Shown in pieces: positions 1 through 7,739 of a stretch of DNA of 33,984 nucleotides. The stretch covers positions 1 through 33,984 of the forward strand of contig NZ_JAODMP010000097.1 in the NCBI RefSeq assembly GCF_025464835.1, in the 5' to 3' direction. The notes under the pieces were generated by a model. The model worked only from the letters and a program-made list of their open reading frames with translations, was not told the DNA's origin and ran no database searches. Origin of the DNA: Mycetocola sp. (GTDB lineage: Bacteria > Actinomycetota > Actinomycetes > Actinomycetales > Microbacteriaceae). The stretch's first letter is position 1. Each line of letters opens with the position of its first letter. A program made the position numbers and the translations under genes.

Positions 1-248
1 GCGACGGCGACGCTGACTGCTCTCGGTTCCCATGCTTGCGGACGGAATCGGGGCGGCGCTTGTTCGGCGGTGTGGACACATGGCGTCCCAGCGATCTCAG
101 CAAGGCGGACCATCGAGATCGCCGAGACCACCACGTCGTTCGTCGTCACCTCCGTGTGCACCGGCCACAGGGAGGGGTCCACGGGATCGGGGAGCGACGC
201 CCGAAGCGTCGGCATGATCGCAGTCAAAGTCACGACGACCAGCCTCAC
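1..248 (-). CDS. Hypothetical protein, N-terminal part, cut by the left edge
   Basis: An open frame runs on the minus strand from a GTG at 248 to the window edge without a stop (about 82 codons). It has the GC-rich third positions of real genes here. An in-frame TGA lies just upstream, so GTG 248 is the first possible start, and a purine-rich GAGGAG sits 7 nt before it. The protein begins VRLVVVTLTAIMPTLRASL and continues with VSAISMVRLAEIAGTPCVHTA. I do not recognise a family, and no signal peptide or motif is clear. It reads away from the tRNA gene and may have its own promoter in 249-450. The frame is well supported; the function is unknown. Confidence 0.6.
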   Translation of the reverse strand, partial: MRLVVVTLTAIMPTLRASLPDPVDPSLWPVHTEVTTNDVVVSAISMVRLAEIAGTPCVHTAEQAPPRFRPQAWEPRAVSVAV

Positions 249-399
249 GCGCCGTCTCCTCGGCGGGAGGCGTCCTCATGGTTTCCAGACGCCGAACGGC
301 GGAGTCCTCACCGTCCGCTCACGATGACCAGCCGATCGAGGCCGCCGCTCCCGGACCGGGCCCGCTCGTTCGGGGAGCGGAGCGGAGCGGGTCGGAGCC

Positions 400-426
400 G
401 GGCGGGGCGGGTCGGGTCGGGATGGG
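400..426 (+). repeat. G-run cluster, G-quadruplex-like motif
   Basis: Six runs of three or four G (400-402, 404-407, 409-411, 414-416, 419-421, 424-426) are separated by only 1-2 nt. This satisfies the usual G3+N1-7 quadruplex pattern. It follows a GAGCG/GGTCGG pentamer-rich stretch from about 372. It lies about 30 nt beyond the 3' end of the minus-strand tRNA gene, so the G-rich strand is the template strand for that transcript. A role in stopping polymerase is inference. Confidence 0.5.
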
Positions 427-457
427 ACGCGCCGCGGCGCCCCGAGGTGCTTCTCAG

Positions 458-530
458 TGGGCCCTGCCGGGATCGAACCGACGACATCCACGGTGTAAAC
501 GTGGCGCTCTACCAGCTGAGCTAAAGGCCC
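458..530 (-). tRNA. tRNA-Val (anticodon TAC)
   Basis: Read on the minus strand, the 73-nt sequence folds as a full cloverleaf. The 7-bp acceptor stem starts GGGCCTT and pairs with AGGGCCC, with one G-U. There is a D-arm with TAGCTCAGCTGGTAGAGC. The anticodon stem is CCACG/CGTGG around the loop TTTACAC, which gives TAC (valine, GUA and wobble codons). The T-arm carries GGTTCGATCC. The discriminator base is A and no CCA is encoded. It lies 36 nt downstream of the peroxiredoxin stop on the same strand and could be read from that gene's promoter. Confidence 0.97.
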
Positions 531-566
531 TTCCTGCCCGAAGGCAGCAGTTCATATTACACGGGT

Positions 567-1040
567 TCAGACCGGCTGGCGCTGCAGCTCATCGAGCGCG
601 GCCCGGTACGCGGCAAGCGGACGAACCTCACCCGGTGCTGTGATGAAACTGGCTCGGATGATGCCGTCGGTGTCGATGAGGAACGTGGCACGGTTCGCGA
701 ACCCGGTCTCGGGGAGGAACACGCCGTACTCCTTGCTCACCTGGCCGTGCGGCCAGAAATCGGCCAGAAGCGTGAAGTCGTAGCCCTCCTGCTCTGCCCA
801 CGCGCGGAGGGTGAACTTGGAATCCACCGAGATTCCGATCAGCTCGACGTCGGCGTCCTTGAAGAGGGCGAGGTTGTCGCGCAACTCACAAAGTTCGCTC
901 GTGCACCGTCCAGAGAAGGCGAGCGGGAAGAAGACGAGGGCCACAGCGCGCTTGCCGTGGAAACTTCCGAGCTGAATGAGCTCGCCGAACTGGTTCTGGA
1001 GCGCGAAGTCGGGAGCTCGGGTGTCGTTCTCCAGGGCCAT
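567..1040 (-). CDS. ahpE: AhpE-type peroxiredoxin
   Basis: This 157-residue thioredoxin-fold peroxidase would reduce hydroperoxides or peroxynitrite in the cytosol. The core FFPLAFSGRCTSELCEL matches the AhpE branch (FFPLAFTG.C in mycobacteria), with the peroxidatic Cys at 46 and the active-site Pro at 39. A second Cys at 51, inside the same helix, could resolve or modulate it, whereas classic AhpE is 1-Cys. DFWPHGQVSKEYGVF and the conserved Arg in GFANRATFLID are also present, and length fits the family. The start is ATG 1040, with AAAGGACG upstream; longer readings begin in Arg-rich non-coding sequence. It is divergent from aceE and lies just upstream of tRNA-Val on the same strand. Bcp/PrxQ is the alternative, but the AFSGRC context favours AhpE. 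Confidence 0.9.
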   Translation of the reverse strand: MALENDTRAPDFALQNQFGELIQLGSFHGKRAVALVFFPLAFSGRCTSELCELRDNLALFKDADVELIGISVDSKFTLRAWAEQEGYDFTLLADFWPHGQVSKEYGVFLPETGFANRATFLIDTDGIIRASFITAPGEVRPLAAYRAALDELQRQPV

Positions 1041-1110
1041 GGGACTCGTCCTTTCAGGCGGGTTGCCTGCATACGGGGGGCGCCGGGATCGGCGCATCGG
1101 GCAAATCCAC

Positions 1111-1139
1111 ATGCTAGACCTCCGGCCCGTGCGTTCCAA
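1111..1139 (-). promoter_or_regulatory. Candidate sigma-70-type promoter of the peroxiredoxin gene
   Basis: On the minus strand, TTGGAA (complement of 1134-1139) and TAGCAT (complement of 1111-1116) are separated by exactly 17 nt. Transcription would start near 1104, giving a leader of about 64 nt before ATG 1040. The assignment is by consensus match only. Confidence 0.45.
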
Positions 1140-1278
1140 GGCAAACGGCTGGGATGTCGCCTATCGCCCGATCGAGTCGCTAGGCTGAGGGGTGGTGCCA
1201 GCACGGTTCGAACCCGACCAGACTGACAATTTGCACCGTGAGAATCAGGCACGATCTGCCCATACAGAAAGGTCGACG

Positions 1279-4005
1279 GTGACTGTAAACGACCAGGACC
1301 CCTACTCGGTGAACAACTTCGACAAAGACCCCGAAGAGACCGCCGAGTGGCAGGAGTCACTCGATCAGCTCGTCGCAACACACGGTCACGGCCGCGCCCG
1401 CGAGATCATGCTGAGCCTGCTCAAGCGCTCGCGTGAGCTCCACCTCGGCGTGCCGATGGTCCCGACCACCGACTACATCAACACGATCGCGCCGGAGAAC
1501 GAACCCGAATTCCCCGGCGACGAAGACATCGAACGGCGCTACCGTGCCTGGATCCGCTGGAATGCCGCGGTCACCGTGCACCGTGGTCAGCGTCCTGGGA
1601 TCGGTGTCGGCGGGCACATCTCGACCTACGCTTCCTCCGCTGCTCTCTACGAAGTCGGTTTCAACCACTTCTTCCGCGGCCAGGACCACCCAGGCGGCGG
1701 CGACCAGATCTTCATTCAGGGCCATGCCTCCCCAGGCACCTATGCCCGCGCGTTCCTCGAGGGCCGGTTGTCGACCGACCAGCTGGACGGGTTCCGCCAG
1801 GAGAAGTCACACGGAGCGAACGGCATCTCGTCGTACCCGCACCCGCGGCTCATGCCGGAGTTCTGGCAGTTCCCGACCGTGTCGATGGGCCTTGGCCCGA
1901 TCAATGCGATCTATCAGGCACAACTCAACCGGTACCTGACCAACCGTGGTATCAAGGACGCCAGCGACCAGCAGGTCTGGGCGTTCCTCGGCGACGGCGA
2001 GATGGACGAGGTCGAGAGCCGCGGACAGCTGCAGGTCGCAGCCAACGAAGGACTCGACAACCTCAACTTCATCATCAACTGCAACCTGCAACGGCTGGAC
2101 GGGCCGGTCCGCGGCAATGGCAAGATCATCCAGGAGCTTGAAAGCTTCTTCCGTGGTGCCGGCTGGAACGTCATCAAGGTCGTCTGGGGCCGCGAGTGGG
2201 ATGACCTGCTCGCCAAGGACGACAGCGGTGCTCTCCTCAACCTGATGAACGTCACTCCTGACGGTGACTACCAGACGTACAAGGCTGAGAGCGGCGCATT
2301 CGTGCGGGAGCACTTCTTCGGCCGGGACGAGCGCGCCCTGAAACTCGTCGAGAACTACACAGACGAGCAAATCTGGAACCTCAAGCGCGGCGGACACGAC
2401 TATCGCAAGGTCTACGCGGCGTTCAAGGCCGCGTCCGAGCACAAGGGCCAGCCCACGGTCATCCTCGCGAAGACGGTCAAGGGCTACGGTCTGGGTCCGT
2501 CGTTCGAGGGACGCAACGCGACCCACCAGATGAAGAAGATGACGCTCGACAACCTGAAGACGTTCCGTGACGAGATGCGCATCCCGTTCACCGACGCTCA
2601 GCTCGAAGAGAACCCGTACCTGCCGCCGTACTACCACCCTGGCGACTCGGATGAGGCAATTCAGTACCTCCACGAACGCCGCAAGGCTCTCGGCGGCTAC
2701 GTACCGGAGCGCCGTTCGAAGTACACCCAGTTGAACCTGCCGGACGCGTCGACGTATGCGATCGCGAAGAAGGGCTCGGGCACCCAGGAGATCGCCACCA
2801 CCATGGCGTTCGTCCGGTTGCTCAAGGACCTCATCCGGTCCAAGGACTTCGGCAACCGCATCGTGCCGATCATCCCCGACGAGGCCCGCACGTTCGGCAT
2901 CGACGCGTTCTTCCCGACCGCGAAGATCTACAACCCCAACGGGCAGCACTACACCTCCGTCGACCGTGAACTGTTGCTCGCGTACAAGGAAAGCCCGCAG
3001 GGCCAGATCCTGCACGTCGGCATCAACGAGGCCGGCGGGGCTGCTGCGTTCACTAACATCGGAACGTCATATTCGACCCAGGGTGAACCGCTCATCCCGA
3101 TCTACGTCTTCTACTCGATGTTCGGGTACCAGCGCACCGGCGATGCCTTCTGGGCAGCCGGCGACCAGATGACGCGCGGCTTCATCATCGGCGCCACCGC
3201 TGGTCGCACGACCCTCACCGGTGAAGGTTTGCAGCACGCCGACGGCCACTCGGCGCTGCTCGCGTCGACGAACCCGGCAACGGTCACGTACGACCCGGCG
3301 TACGGCTACGAGATCGGGCACATCATGCGCACCGGCCTCGAGCGCATGTATGGCGGCGAGCACGAAGACCCCAACGTGATGTACTACATCACCGTCTACA
3401 ACGAGCCGATCGTGCAGCCGGCTGAGCCCGAGAACCTCGACGTCGACGGGCTGGTCCACGGCATTTACAAGCTCAAGGATTCACAGGCGTCCGGCCCGAA
3501 GGCGCAGTTGCTCGCCTCCGGTGTGGCAGTCCCGTGGGCTCTCGAAGCGCAGGAACTCCTCGAGAAGGACTGGGGCGTGTCCGCCGATGTCTGGTCGGTC
3601 ACCTCATGGACCGAGCTGCGCCGCGAGGGCATCAAGGCCGAGGAACACAACTTCCTCAACCCGGATGCCGAGAAGAAGGTTCCGTACGTCACGGCGAAGC
3701 TGCAGGAGGCGAACGGTCCGTTCGTTGCCGTCTCAGACTTCATGCATGCTGTGCCAGACCAGATCCGGCAGTTCGTGCCTGGCGACTTCGCGACGCTCGG
3801 CGCCGACGGTTTCGGCTTCTCGGACACCCGTGCAGCAGCACGGCGGTTCTTCAAGATCGACGGGCCGTCCATGGTGGTCCGTGCGCTCGAGATGCTCGCC
3901 GATCGTGGCGAGATCGACCGTTCGGTGCCCACGCAGGCGATCGACAAGTACAAGCTGCACGACGTCAACGCGGGGACCACCGGCAACGCCGGTGGTGAGA
4001 GCTAG
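1279..4005 (+). CDS. aceE: Pyruvate dehydrogenase E1 component, homodimeric
   Basis: The 908-residue TPP-dependent E1 decarboxylates pyruvate and passes the acetyl group to E2 lipoyl domains, feeding acetyl-CoA into the TCA cycle and fatty acid synthesis. The TPP/Mg motif [12 protein letters not shown] starts at residue 238 and ends near [14 protein letters not shown] (267 onward). The N-terminal [22 protein letters not shown], the central [14 protein letters not shown] and [11 protein letters not shown] are typical of the AceE family. I chose GTG 1279 ([11 protein letters not shown]) because AGAAAGG lies just upstream and AceE proteins begin near this point; the frame is open upstream to 1192. 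A fatty acid activator gene follows after 18 bp, so acetyl-CoA supply and its use are probably co-transcribed. E2/E3 genes are not in the window. Confidence 0.97.
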   Translation: MTVNDQDPYSVNNFDKDPEETAEWQESLDQLVATHGHGRAREIMLSLLKRSRELHLGVPMVPTTDYINTIAPENEPEFPGDEDIERRYRAWIRWNAAVTVHRGQRPGIGVGGHISTYASSAALYEVGFNHFFRGQDHPGGGDQIFIQGHASPGTYARAFLEGRLSTDQLDGFRQEKSHGANGISSYPHPRLMPEFWQFPTVSMGLGPINAIYQAQLNRYLTNRGIKDASDQQVWAFLGDGEMDEVESRGQLQVAANEGLDNLNFIINCNLQRLDGPVRGNGKIIQELESFFRGAGWNVIKVVWGREWDDLLAKDDSGALLNLMNVTPDGDYQTYKAESGAFVREHFFGRDERALKLVENYTDEQIWNLKRGGHDYRKVYAAFKAASEHKGQPTVILAKTVKGYGLGPSFEGRNATHQMKKMTLDNLKTFRDEMRIPFTDAQLEENPYLPPYYHPGDSDEAIQYLHERRKALGGYVPERRSKYTQLNLPDASTYAIAKKGSGTQEIATTMAFVRLLKDLIRSKDFGNRIVPIIPDEARTFGIDAFFPTAKIYNPNGQHYTSVDRELLLAYKESPQGQILHVGINEAGGAAAFTNIGTSYSTQGEPLIPIYVFYSMFGYQRTGDAFWAAGDQMTRGFIIGATAGRTTLTGEGLQHADGHSALLASTNPATVTYDPAYGYEIGHIMRTGLERMYGGEHEDPNVMYYITVYNEPIVQPAEPENLDVDGLVHGIYKLKDSQASGPKAQLLASGVAVPWALEAQELLEKDWGVSADVWSVTSWTELRREGIKAEEHNFLNPDAEKKVPYVTAKLQEANGPFVAVSDFMHAVPDQIRQFVPGDFATLGADGFGFSDTRAAARRFFKIDGPSMVVRALEMLADRGEIDRSVPTQAIDKYKLHDVNAGTTGNAGGES

Positions 4006-4023
4006 AACATCAGCTCCGCGCTC

Positions 4024-5223
4024 GTGCCACGTTCGAAGAGTGATACCCTCGCCTGGCTGCGCAGGCTTTCGGGCGAACTCGCTACGACAACACTGAAGAA
4101 GCTCGAAGACACGCTGCCCTGGTACGCAGAAATGCCACCAGGGCGGCGGTCGGCGGTCGGCCTGGTCGCCCAGGCCGGCATCGCTTCGTTCATCGCCTGG
4201 TTCGACGATCCCAAATCGACGCCATGGATCGCAGCGGATGTCTTCGGAGCTGCGCCGCGCGAACTCCTGCGTTCGGTGAGCCTGCAGCAGACGCTCCAGC
4301 TCATCCGGGTCACCGTCGAGGTCGTCGAAGCACGATTGAAGGACGGGGGCGCTGAGGATCTTCGTGAGGGCATCCTCCTGTACTCGCGGGAGATCGCCTT
4401 CGCAGCTGCCGACGTCTACGCACGCGCCGCGGAAGCCCGCGGTCTGTGGGACGCACGCCTCGAAGCACTCGTCGTCGACTCGATCCTGTCGGGTGAGGCA
4501 GACGACGAGCTGCCGAGCCGGATCGCCGCCCTCGGCTGGCACGGCCACGGTGAGGTGGCTGTCCTGGTCGGAACCACACCGCCGCAGCTCGACGTCGACC
4601 AACTGCGCCGTACGGCCAGGCATATGGCCGCAGACGTGCTGATCGGCGTGCAAGGTGGTCGTCTCGTGCTGGTGATCGGTCGCGCGGAGACCTCGCACGG
4701 CGTCGACGACGAGGAAATCGGCACTGCGGCCTCCCTGAGCTTCGTGGAGATCGCCACCCAGCTCGAACCCGGCTTCGGTTCCGGGTATCTCGTGCTCGGC
4801 CACGCGGTCCCGACGCTCGTCGAAGCATCCAAGAGCGCCCGCGCGGCTCTCGCCGGCTTCGCCGTCGCCCGCGCCTGGCGTCACGCCCCCCGCCCGGTGC
4901 AGGCCGATGATCTCCTGCCCGAGCGGGCACTCGCCGGCGATGCCCTCGCCCGCACGACCCTCATCGAACGGATCTACCGCCCGTTGCAGGCGCACTCCAC
5001 AGAATTGGTCACAACGCTGTGGTGCTACCTCGACAATGGACGGTCCCTCGAGGCGACCGCCCGTGAGTTGTTCGTGCACCCCAACACGGTGCGTTACCGG
5101 CTCAAACGGGTGTCGGATGTGATCGGCTGGGACGCGACCGGCGCTCGAGAAGCGCTGATTCTGCAGTCCGCGCTCATCCTCGGCTCCATCGCCGAACCGG
5201 ATCCCGTCAAGCGGCGTCGCTGA
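4024..5223 (+). CDS. fasR: PucR/CdaR-type activator, FasR-like
   Basis: The 399-residue regulator has a helical N-terminal region, a middle CdaR GGDEF-like domain, and a C-terminal PucR helix-turn-helix. The last contains LWCYLDNGRSLEATARELFVHPNTVRYRLKR with HPNTVRYRL from about residue 352, the signature DNA-binding helix of this class. In Streptomyces coelicolor a protein of this class encoded directly before fabD (FasR) activates the fab operon; identical placement here supports the same job. It starts at GTG 4024, 18 nt after aceE, with a poor ribosome site, so coupling to aceE translation is possible. The 100-bp gap to fabD carries two similar dyads that could be its binding sites (inference). 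The family call is firm; the target is inferred from position. Confidence 0.88.
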   Translation: MPRSKSDTLAWLRRLSGELATTTLKKLEDTLPWYAEMPPGRRSAVGLVAQAGIASFIAWFDDPKSTPWIAADVFGAAPRELLRSVSLQQTLQLIRVTVEVVEARLKDGGAEDLREGILLYSREIAFAAADVYARAAEARGLWDARLEALVVDSILSGEADDELPSRIAALGWHGHGEVAVLVGTTPPQLDVDQLRRTARHMAADVLIGVQGGRLVLVIGRAETSHGVDDEEIGTAASLSFVEIATQLEPGFGSGYLVLGHAVPTLVEASKSARAALAGFAVARAWRHAPRPVQADDLLPERALAGDALARTTLIERIYRPLQAHSTELVTTLWCYLDNGRSLEATARELFVHPNTVRYRLKRVSDVIGWDATGAREALILQSALILGSIAEPDPVKRRR

Positions 5224-5241
5224 CGTGCACCCCGCGTGCCC

Positions 5242-5290
5242 TGTGTGACATGCACAAGGGAACCTGCCATTCTTGTGTGATGATCCACAC
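5242..5290. promoter_or_regulatory. Paired dyads upstream of fabD, candidate FasR sites
   Basis: Two related elements lie 32 bp apart, about three helical turns. They are TGTGTGACATGCACA (5242-5256) and TGTGTGATGATCCACA (5274-5289). Each begins with TGTGTGA and closes with CACA. The second contains a perfect GTGTG/CACAC inverted repeat with a 6-nt spacer (5275-5290). They lie in the only sizeable gap between the regulator and fabD, where an activator site would be expected. Binding by the neighbouring regulator is inference. Confidence 0.4.
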
Positions 5291-5323
5291 CCGCATCGCA
5301 ACCGTGATTGGCAGACTTGTAGC

Positions 5324-6238
5324 GTGATTGTTCTCGTATGCCCAGGCCAGGGCTCCCAGACGCCCGGTTTCCTTTCTCCGTGGCTTGATGACCCGGCCAA
5401 CCGGAGGTTGCTTGAGCAGTACTCGGAGGTCGCCGGTCTGGACCTCGTCGCCCATGGCACGACGTCGGACGCCGACACCATCCGTGACACCAGGGTTGCC
5501 CAGCCTCTCATCGTCGCCGCCGGTCTGCTCGCCCTTCGGGCTCTGACGGCCCACGCAGACCTGCCCGCAGCCACGGCCATTGCTGGTCACTCGGTCGGGG
5601 AGATCACCGCCGCGGTCGGCGCTGGGATCTTCGATGAAATCACCGCCATGCGCTTCGTAGCGGCCCGCGCAACCGCGATGGCCGCCGCTGCGGCTGCAGT
5701 TCCGACCGGCATGAGTGCCGTTCTCGGCGGCGATGAGGATGCGCTCCTCGCCCGGCTCGAGGAACTCGGACTTCAGCCGGCCAACTTCAACGGCGGTGGG
5801 CAGATCGTCGTCGCCGGAACTCTCGATGCTCTCGCCGAGCTCAGCGCCGCTCCGCCCGCCGGGGCGCGGGTACTCCCCCTCCAGGTCGCCGGGGCGTTCC
5901 ACACCCGATATATGGAAGCCGCGCGCACCACGCTTGCCTCGACCGCCGAATCGGTGCAGGCATCCGACCCGGTTCGCATTCTCTGGACCAACGCGGACGG
6001 CACGGTTGTCGGCTCCGGCTCCCGGTTCGTCGAGCTTCTCGTCGGACAGGTCGCTTCCCCCGTCCGCTGGGATCTGACGATGGCCGGAATGCAGTCCGTC
6101 GGCGTCACCGGCATCATCGAACTCGCGCCGGCCGGCGCCCTCACCGGACTGGCACGCCGCGGTCTCAAGGGCGTCCCGGCGGTCGGCATCAAAACGCCTG
6201 ACGACATCCCGGCCGCCGTCGAGCTGCTCGCAGCGTGA
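5324..6238 (+). CDS. fabD: Malonyl-CoA:ACP acyltransferase
   Basis: The 304-residue acyltransferase moves malonyl from CoA to the ACP phosphopantetheine arm, making the extender for type II fatty acid synthesis. The N-terminal VCPGQGSQTPGFL is the family start. The catalytic Ser90 lies in GHSVGE and the partner His193 in GAFHTRYM; NFNGGGQIVVAG forms the conserved C-terminal part. I start it at GTG 5324 because VIVLVCPGQGSQ matches the family start; a longer in-frame reading from 5273 would add residues running through the dyads. No strong ribosome site is visible, so the start is set by homology. It is first of the fabD-fabH-acpP-fabF run and its stop abuts the fabH frame. Confidence 0.96.
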   Translation: MIVLVCPGQGSQTPGFLSPWLDDPANRRLLEQYSEVAGLDLVAHGTTSDADTIRDTRVAQPLIVAAGLLALRALTAHADLPAATAIAGHSVGEITAAVGAGIFDEITAMRFVAARATAMAAAAAAVPTGMSAVLGGDEDALLARLEELGLQPANFNGGGQIVVAGTLDALAELSAAPPAGARVLPLQVAGAFHTRYMEAARTTLASTAESVQASDPVRILWTNADGTVVGSGSRFVELLVGQVASPVRWDLTMAGMQSVGVTGIIELAPAGALTGLARRGLKGVPAVGIKTPDDIPAAVELLAA

Positions 6239-6285
6239 CCGACGACCGTATTCGCCCTACTTCCACGCCAAACGAGAGAGACGCA

Positions 6286-7290
6286 TTGACAACACCTATT
6301 CTGCGGCAGTCCCAGGGGCCGGCCTTCACCCGCATCCTCGGGTTCGGAGCAGCACGCGGCGACATCTCCGTCCCCAACGACGACCTCGTCGGGCCGATCG
6401 ACTCATCCGACGAGTGGATCCGCCAGCGCACCGGAATCATCACCCGCACGCGTGCCAGCCAGGACCTTCTCGCTGTGGACCTGGCGACGGATGCCGCTAA
6501 GGAGGCGATTGCGGTGTCAGGGGTGGACCCTGCCCTCATCGACGCCGTCATCATCGCGACGATCAGCAACATCCAGCAGACCCCGTCCATGGCTGCTGTC
6601 GTGGCCGACCGGGTCGGGTCGAACCCGGCGGCCGCCTATGACGTGAACGCCGCCTGTGCCGGCTATCCGTACGCGATCGCCCAGGCCGACGCGCTGATCC
6701 GTTCCGGAGCCGCCACCTATGCGCTGGTCATCGGGGCGGAGAAACTCTCCGACATCGTCGATCCGACCGACCGGTCCATCTCCTTCCTTCTCGGGGACGG
6801 CGCCGGCGCTTGCGTGGTCGGGCCAAGCGAATACCCCGGTATCGCGCCCACCGTCTGGGGTTCCGACGGCTCCAAAGCCGGAGCAGTCGCTATGAACGCA
6901 ACCCTCCAGGAGTATCGTCGCGGCGAAGCCGAATGGCCGACGCTCCGCCAGGAGGGACAGACAGTGTTCCGCTGGGCAGTGTGGGACATGGCGAAGGTAG
7001 CCAAGCAGGCCCTCGAGGCCGCCGGCATCACGGCGGATCAGCTCGCCGCCTTCATCCCCCACCAGGCGAACATGCGCATCATCGACGAATTCGCGAAGCA
7101 GCTGCAGCTGCCCGCGACCGTCGTCATCGCCCGCGACATCGAAACAACAGGCAACACGTCCGCCGCATCCATTCCGCTGGCCGCACATCGCCTGCTGCAG
7201 GAACACCCGGAACTCAGCGGTGGCCTTGCCCTCCAGATCGGCTTCGGCGCCGGGCTCGTGTTTGCGGCTCAGGTCGTCGTCCTGCCCTAA
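6286..7290 (+). CDS. fabH: Beta-ketoacyl-ACP synthase III
   Basis: KAS III condenses an acyl-CoA primer (in these bacteria often branched) with malonyl-ACP to start each fatty acid. The triad is complete: Cys124 in NAACAGYP, His259 in FIPHQANMRI, and Asn290 in TTGNTSAASI. The entrance motif SSDEWIRQRTGI is also present. The 334-residue length from TTG 6286 fits the family (about 330), the start reads MTTPILRQ, and GAGAGAG lies upstream. An alternative GTG at 6235 overlaps the fabD stop as GTGA and would add 17 residues without family counterpart; translational coupling from it cannot be excluded. The fold and role are certain; only the start is open. Confidence 0.95.
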   Translation: MTTPILRQSQGPAFTRILGFGAARGDISVPNDDLVGPIDSSDEWIRQRTGIITRTRASQDLLAVDLATDAAKEAIAVSGVDPALIDAVIIATISNIQQTPSMAAVVADRVGSNPAAAYDVNAACAGYPYAIAQADALIRSGAATYALVIGAEKLSDIVDPTDRSISFLLGDGAGACVVGPSEYPGIAPTVWGSDGSKAGAVAMNATLQEYRRGEAEWPTLRQEGQTVFRWAVWDMAKVAKQALEAAGITADQLAAFIPHQANMRIIDEFAKQLQLPATVVIARDIETTGNTSAASIPLAAHRLLQEHPELSGGLALQIGFGAGLVFAAQVVVLP

Positions 7291-7375
7291 GAATTACCCG
7301 CTCGGCGCGCGAATCTCGTGCTGCCCACCCCAATAGACTGTTTCACGGTCAATCGATACTCAAGGAGAAAACACC

Positions 7376-7624
7376 ATGGCACTGTCCACCGAAGAAGTCC
7401 TCGCCGGTCTGGCTGAACTCGTCAACGACGAGACAGGCATCGCCGCAGACACCGTCGAGCTCGACAAGTCCTTCACGGATGACCTCGACATCGACTCGAT
7501 CTCGATGATGACGATCGTCGTCAACGCTGAAGAGAAGTTCGACGTCAAGATCCCCGACGAAGAGGTCAAGAACCTCAAGACGGTCGGCGACGCCGTCGAC
7601 TTCATCGTCAAGGCGCAGGCCTAA
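7376..7624 (+). CDS. acpP: Acyl carrier protein
   Basis: The 82-residue acidic four-helix carrier holds growing acyl chains on a phosphopantetheine arm. The attachment Ser41 lies in DDLDIDSISMMTIV; most ACPs have DSL, and the Ile variant occurs in actinobacteria. The start is ATG 7376, with a strong AAGGAG upstream, fitting the high ACP need. It follows fabH after 85 bp and precedes fabF by 115 bp, and the latter gap holds a strong hairpin that may protect or separate its mRNA. Confidence 0.97.
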   Translation: MALSTEEVLAGLAELVNDETGIAADTVELDKSFTDDLDIDSISMMTIVVNAEEKFDVKIPDEEVKNLKTVGDAVDFIVKAQA

Positions 7625-7640
7625 CCCGTTTCAGCGACGT

Positions 7641-7681
7641 GCGGGAGACCGGATCGAGCACTGCCCGGTCTCGTCTCCCGC
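7641..7681 (+). other. Strong hairpin between acpP and fabF with two alternative pairings
   Basis: GCGGGAGAC (7641-7649) pairs perfectly with GTCTCCCGC (7673-7681). Alternatively, GAGACCGG (7645-7652) pairs perfectly with CCGGTCTC (7665-7672). The two stems share bases and exclude each other. No T-tract follows, so it is not a classic terminator. It could stabilise the acpP 3' end or attenuate reading into fabF (inference). Confidence 0.5.
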
Positions 7682-7739
7682 CCTCGCGGACGTGCCATTC
7701 CCCTTTGAATCGCTGACCAGCACCAGGAGAGTTCCACGC

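Noticed and set aside
429-440. Palindrome GCGCCGCGGCGC after the tRNA gene
   Set aside because: Pure G/C palindromes are expected by chance here and no T-tract follows.
1807-3015. 402-codon open frame on the minus strand inside aceE
   Set aside because: It is a GC-driven antisense frame, Val/Arg/Asp-rich without a family, fully covered by the certain aceE gene.
3733-5580. 615-codon minus-strand frame across aceE, the regulator and fabD
   Set aside because: It spans three certain genes on the other strand and has no motif or ribosome site.
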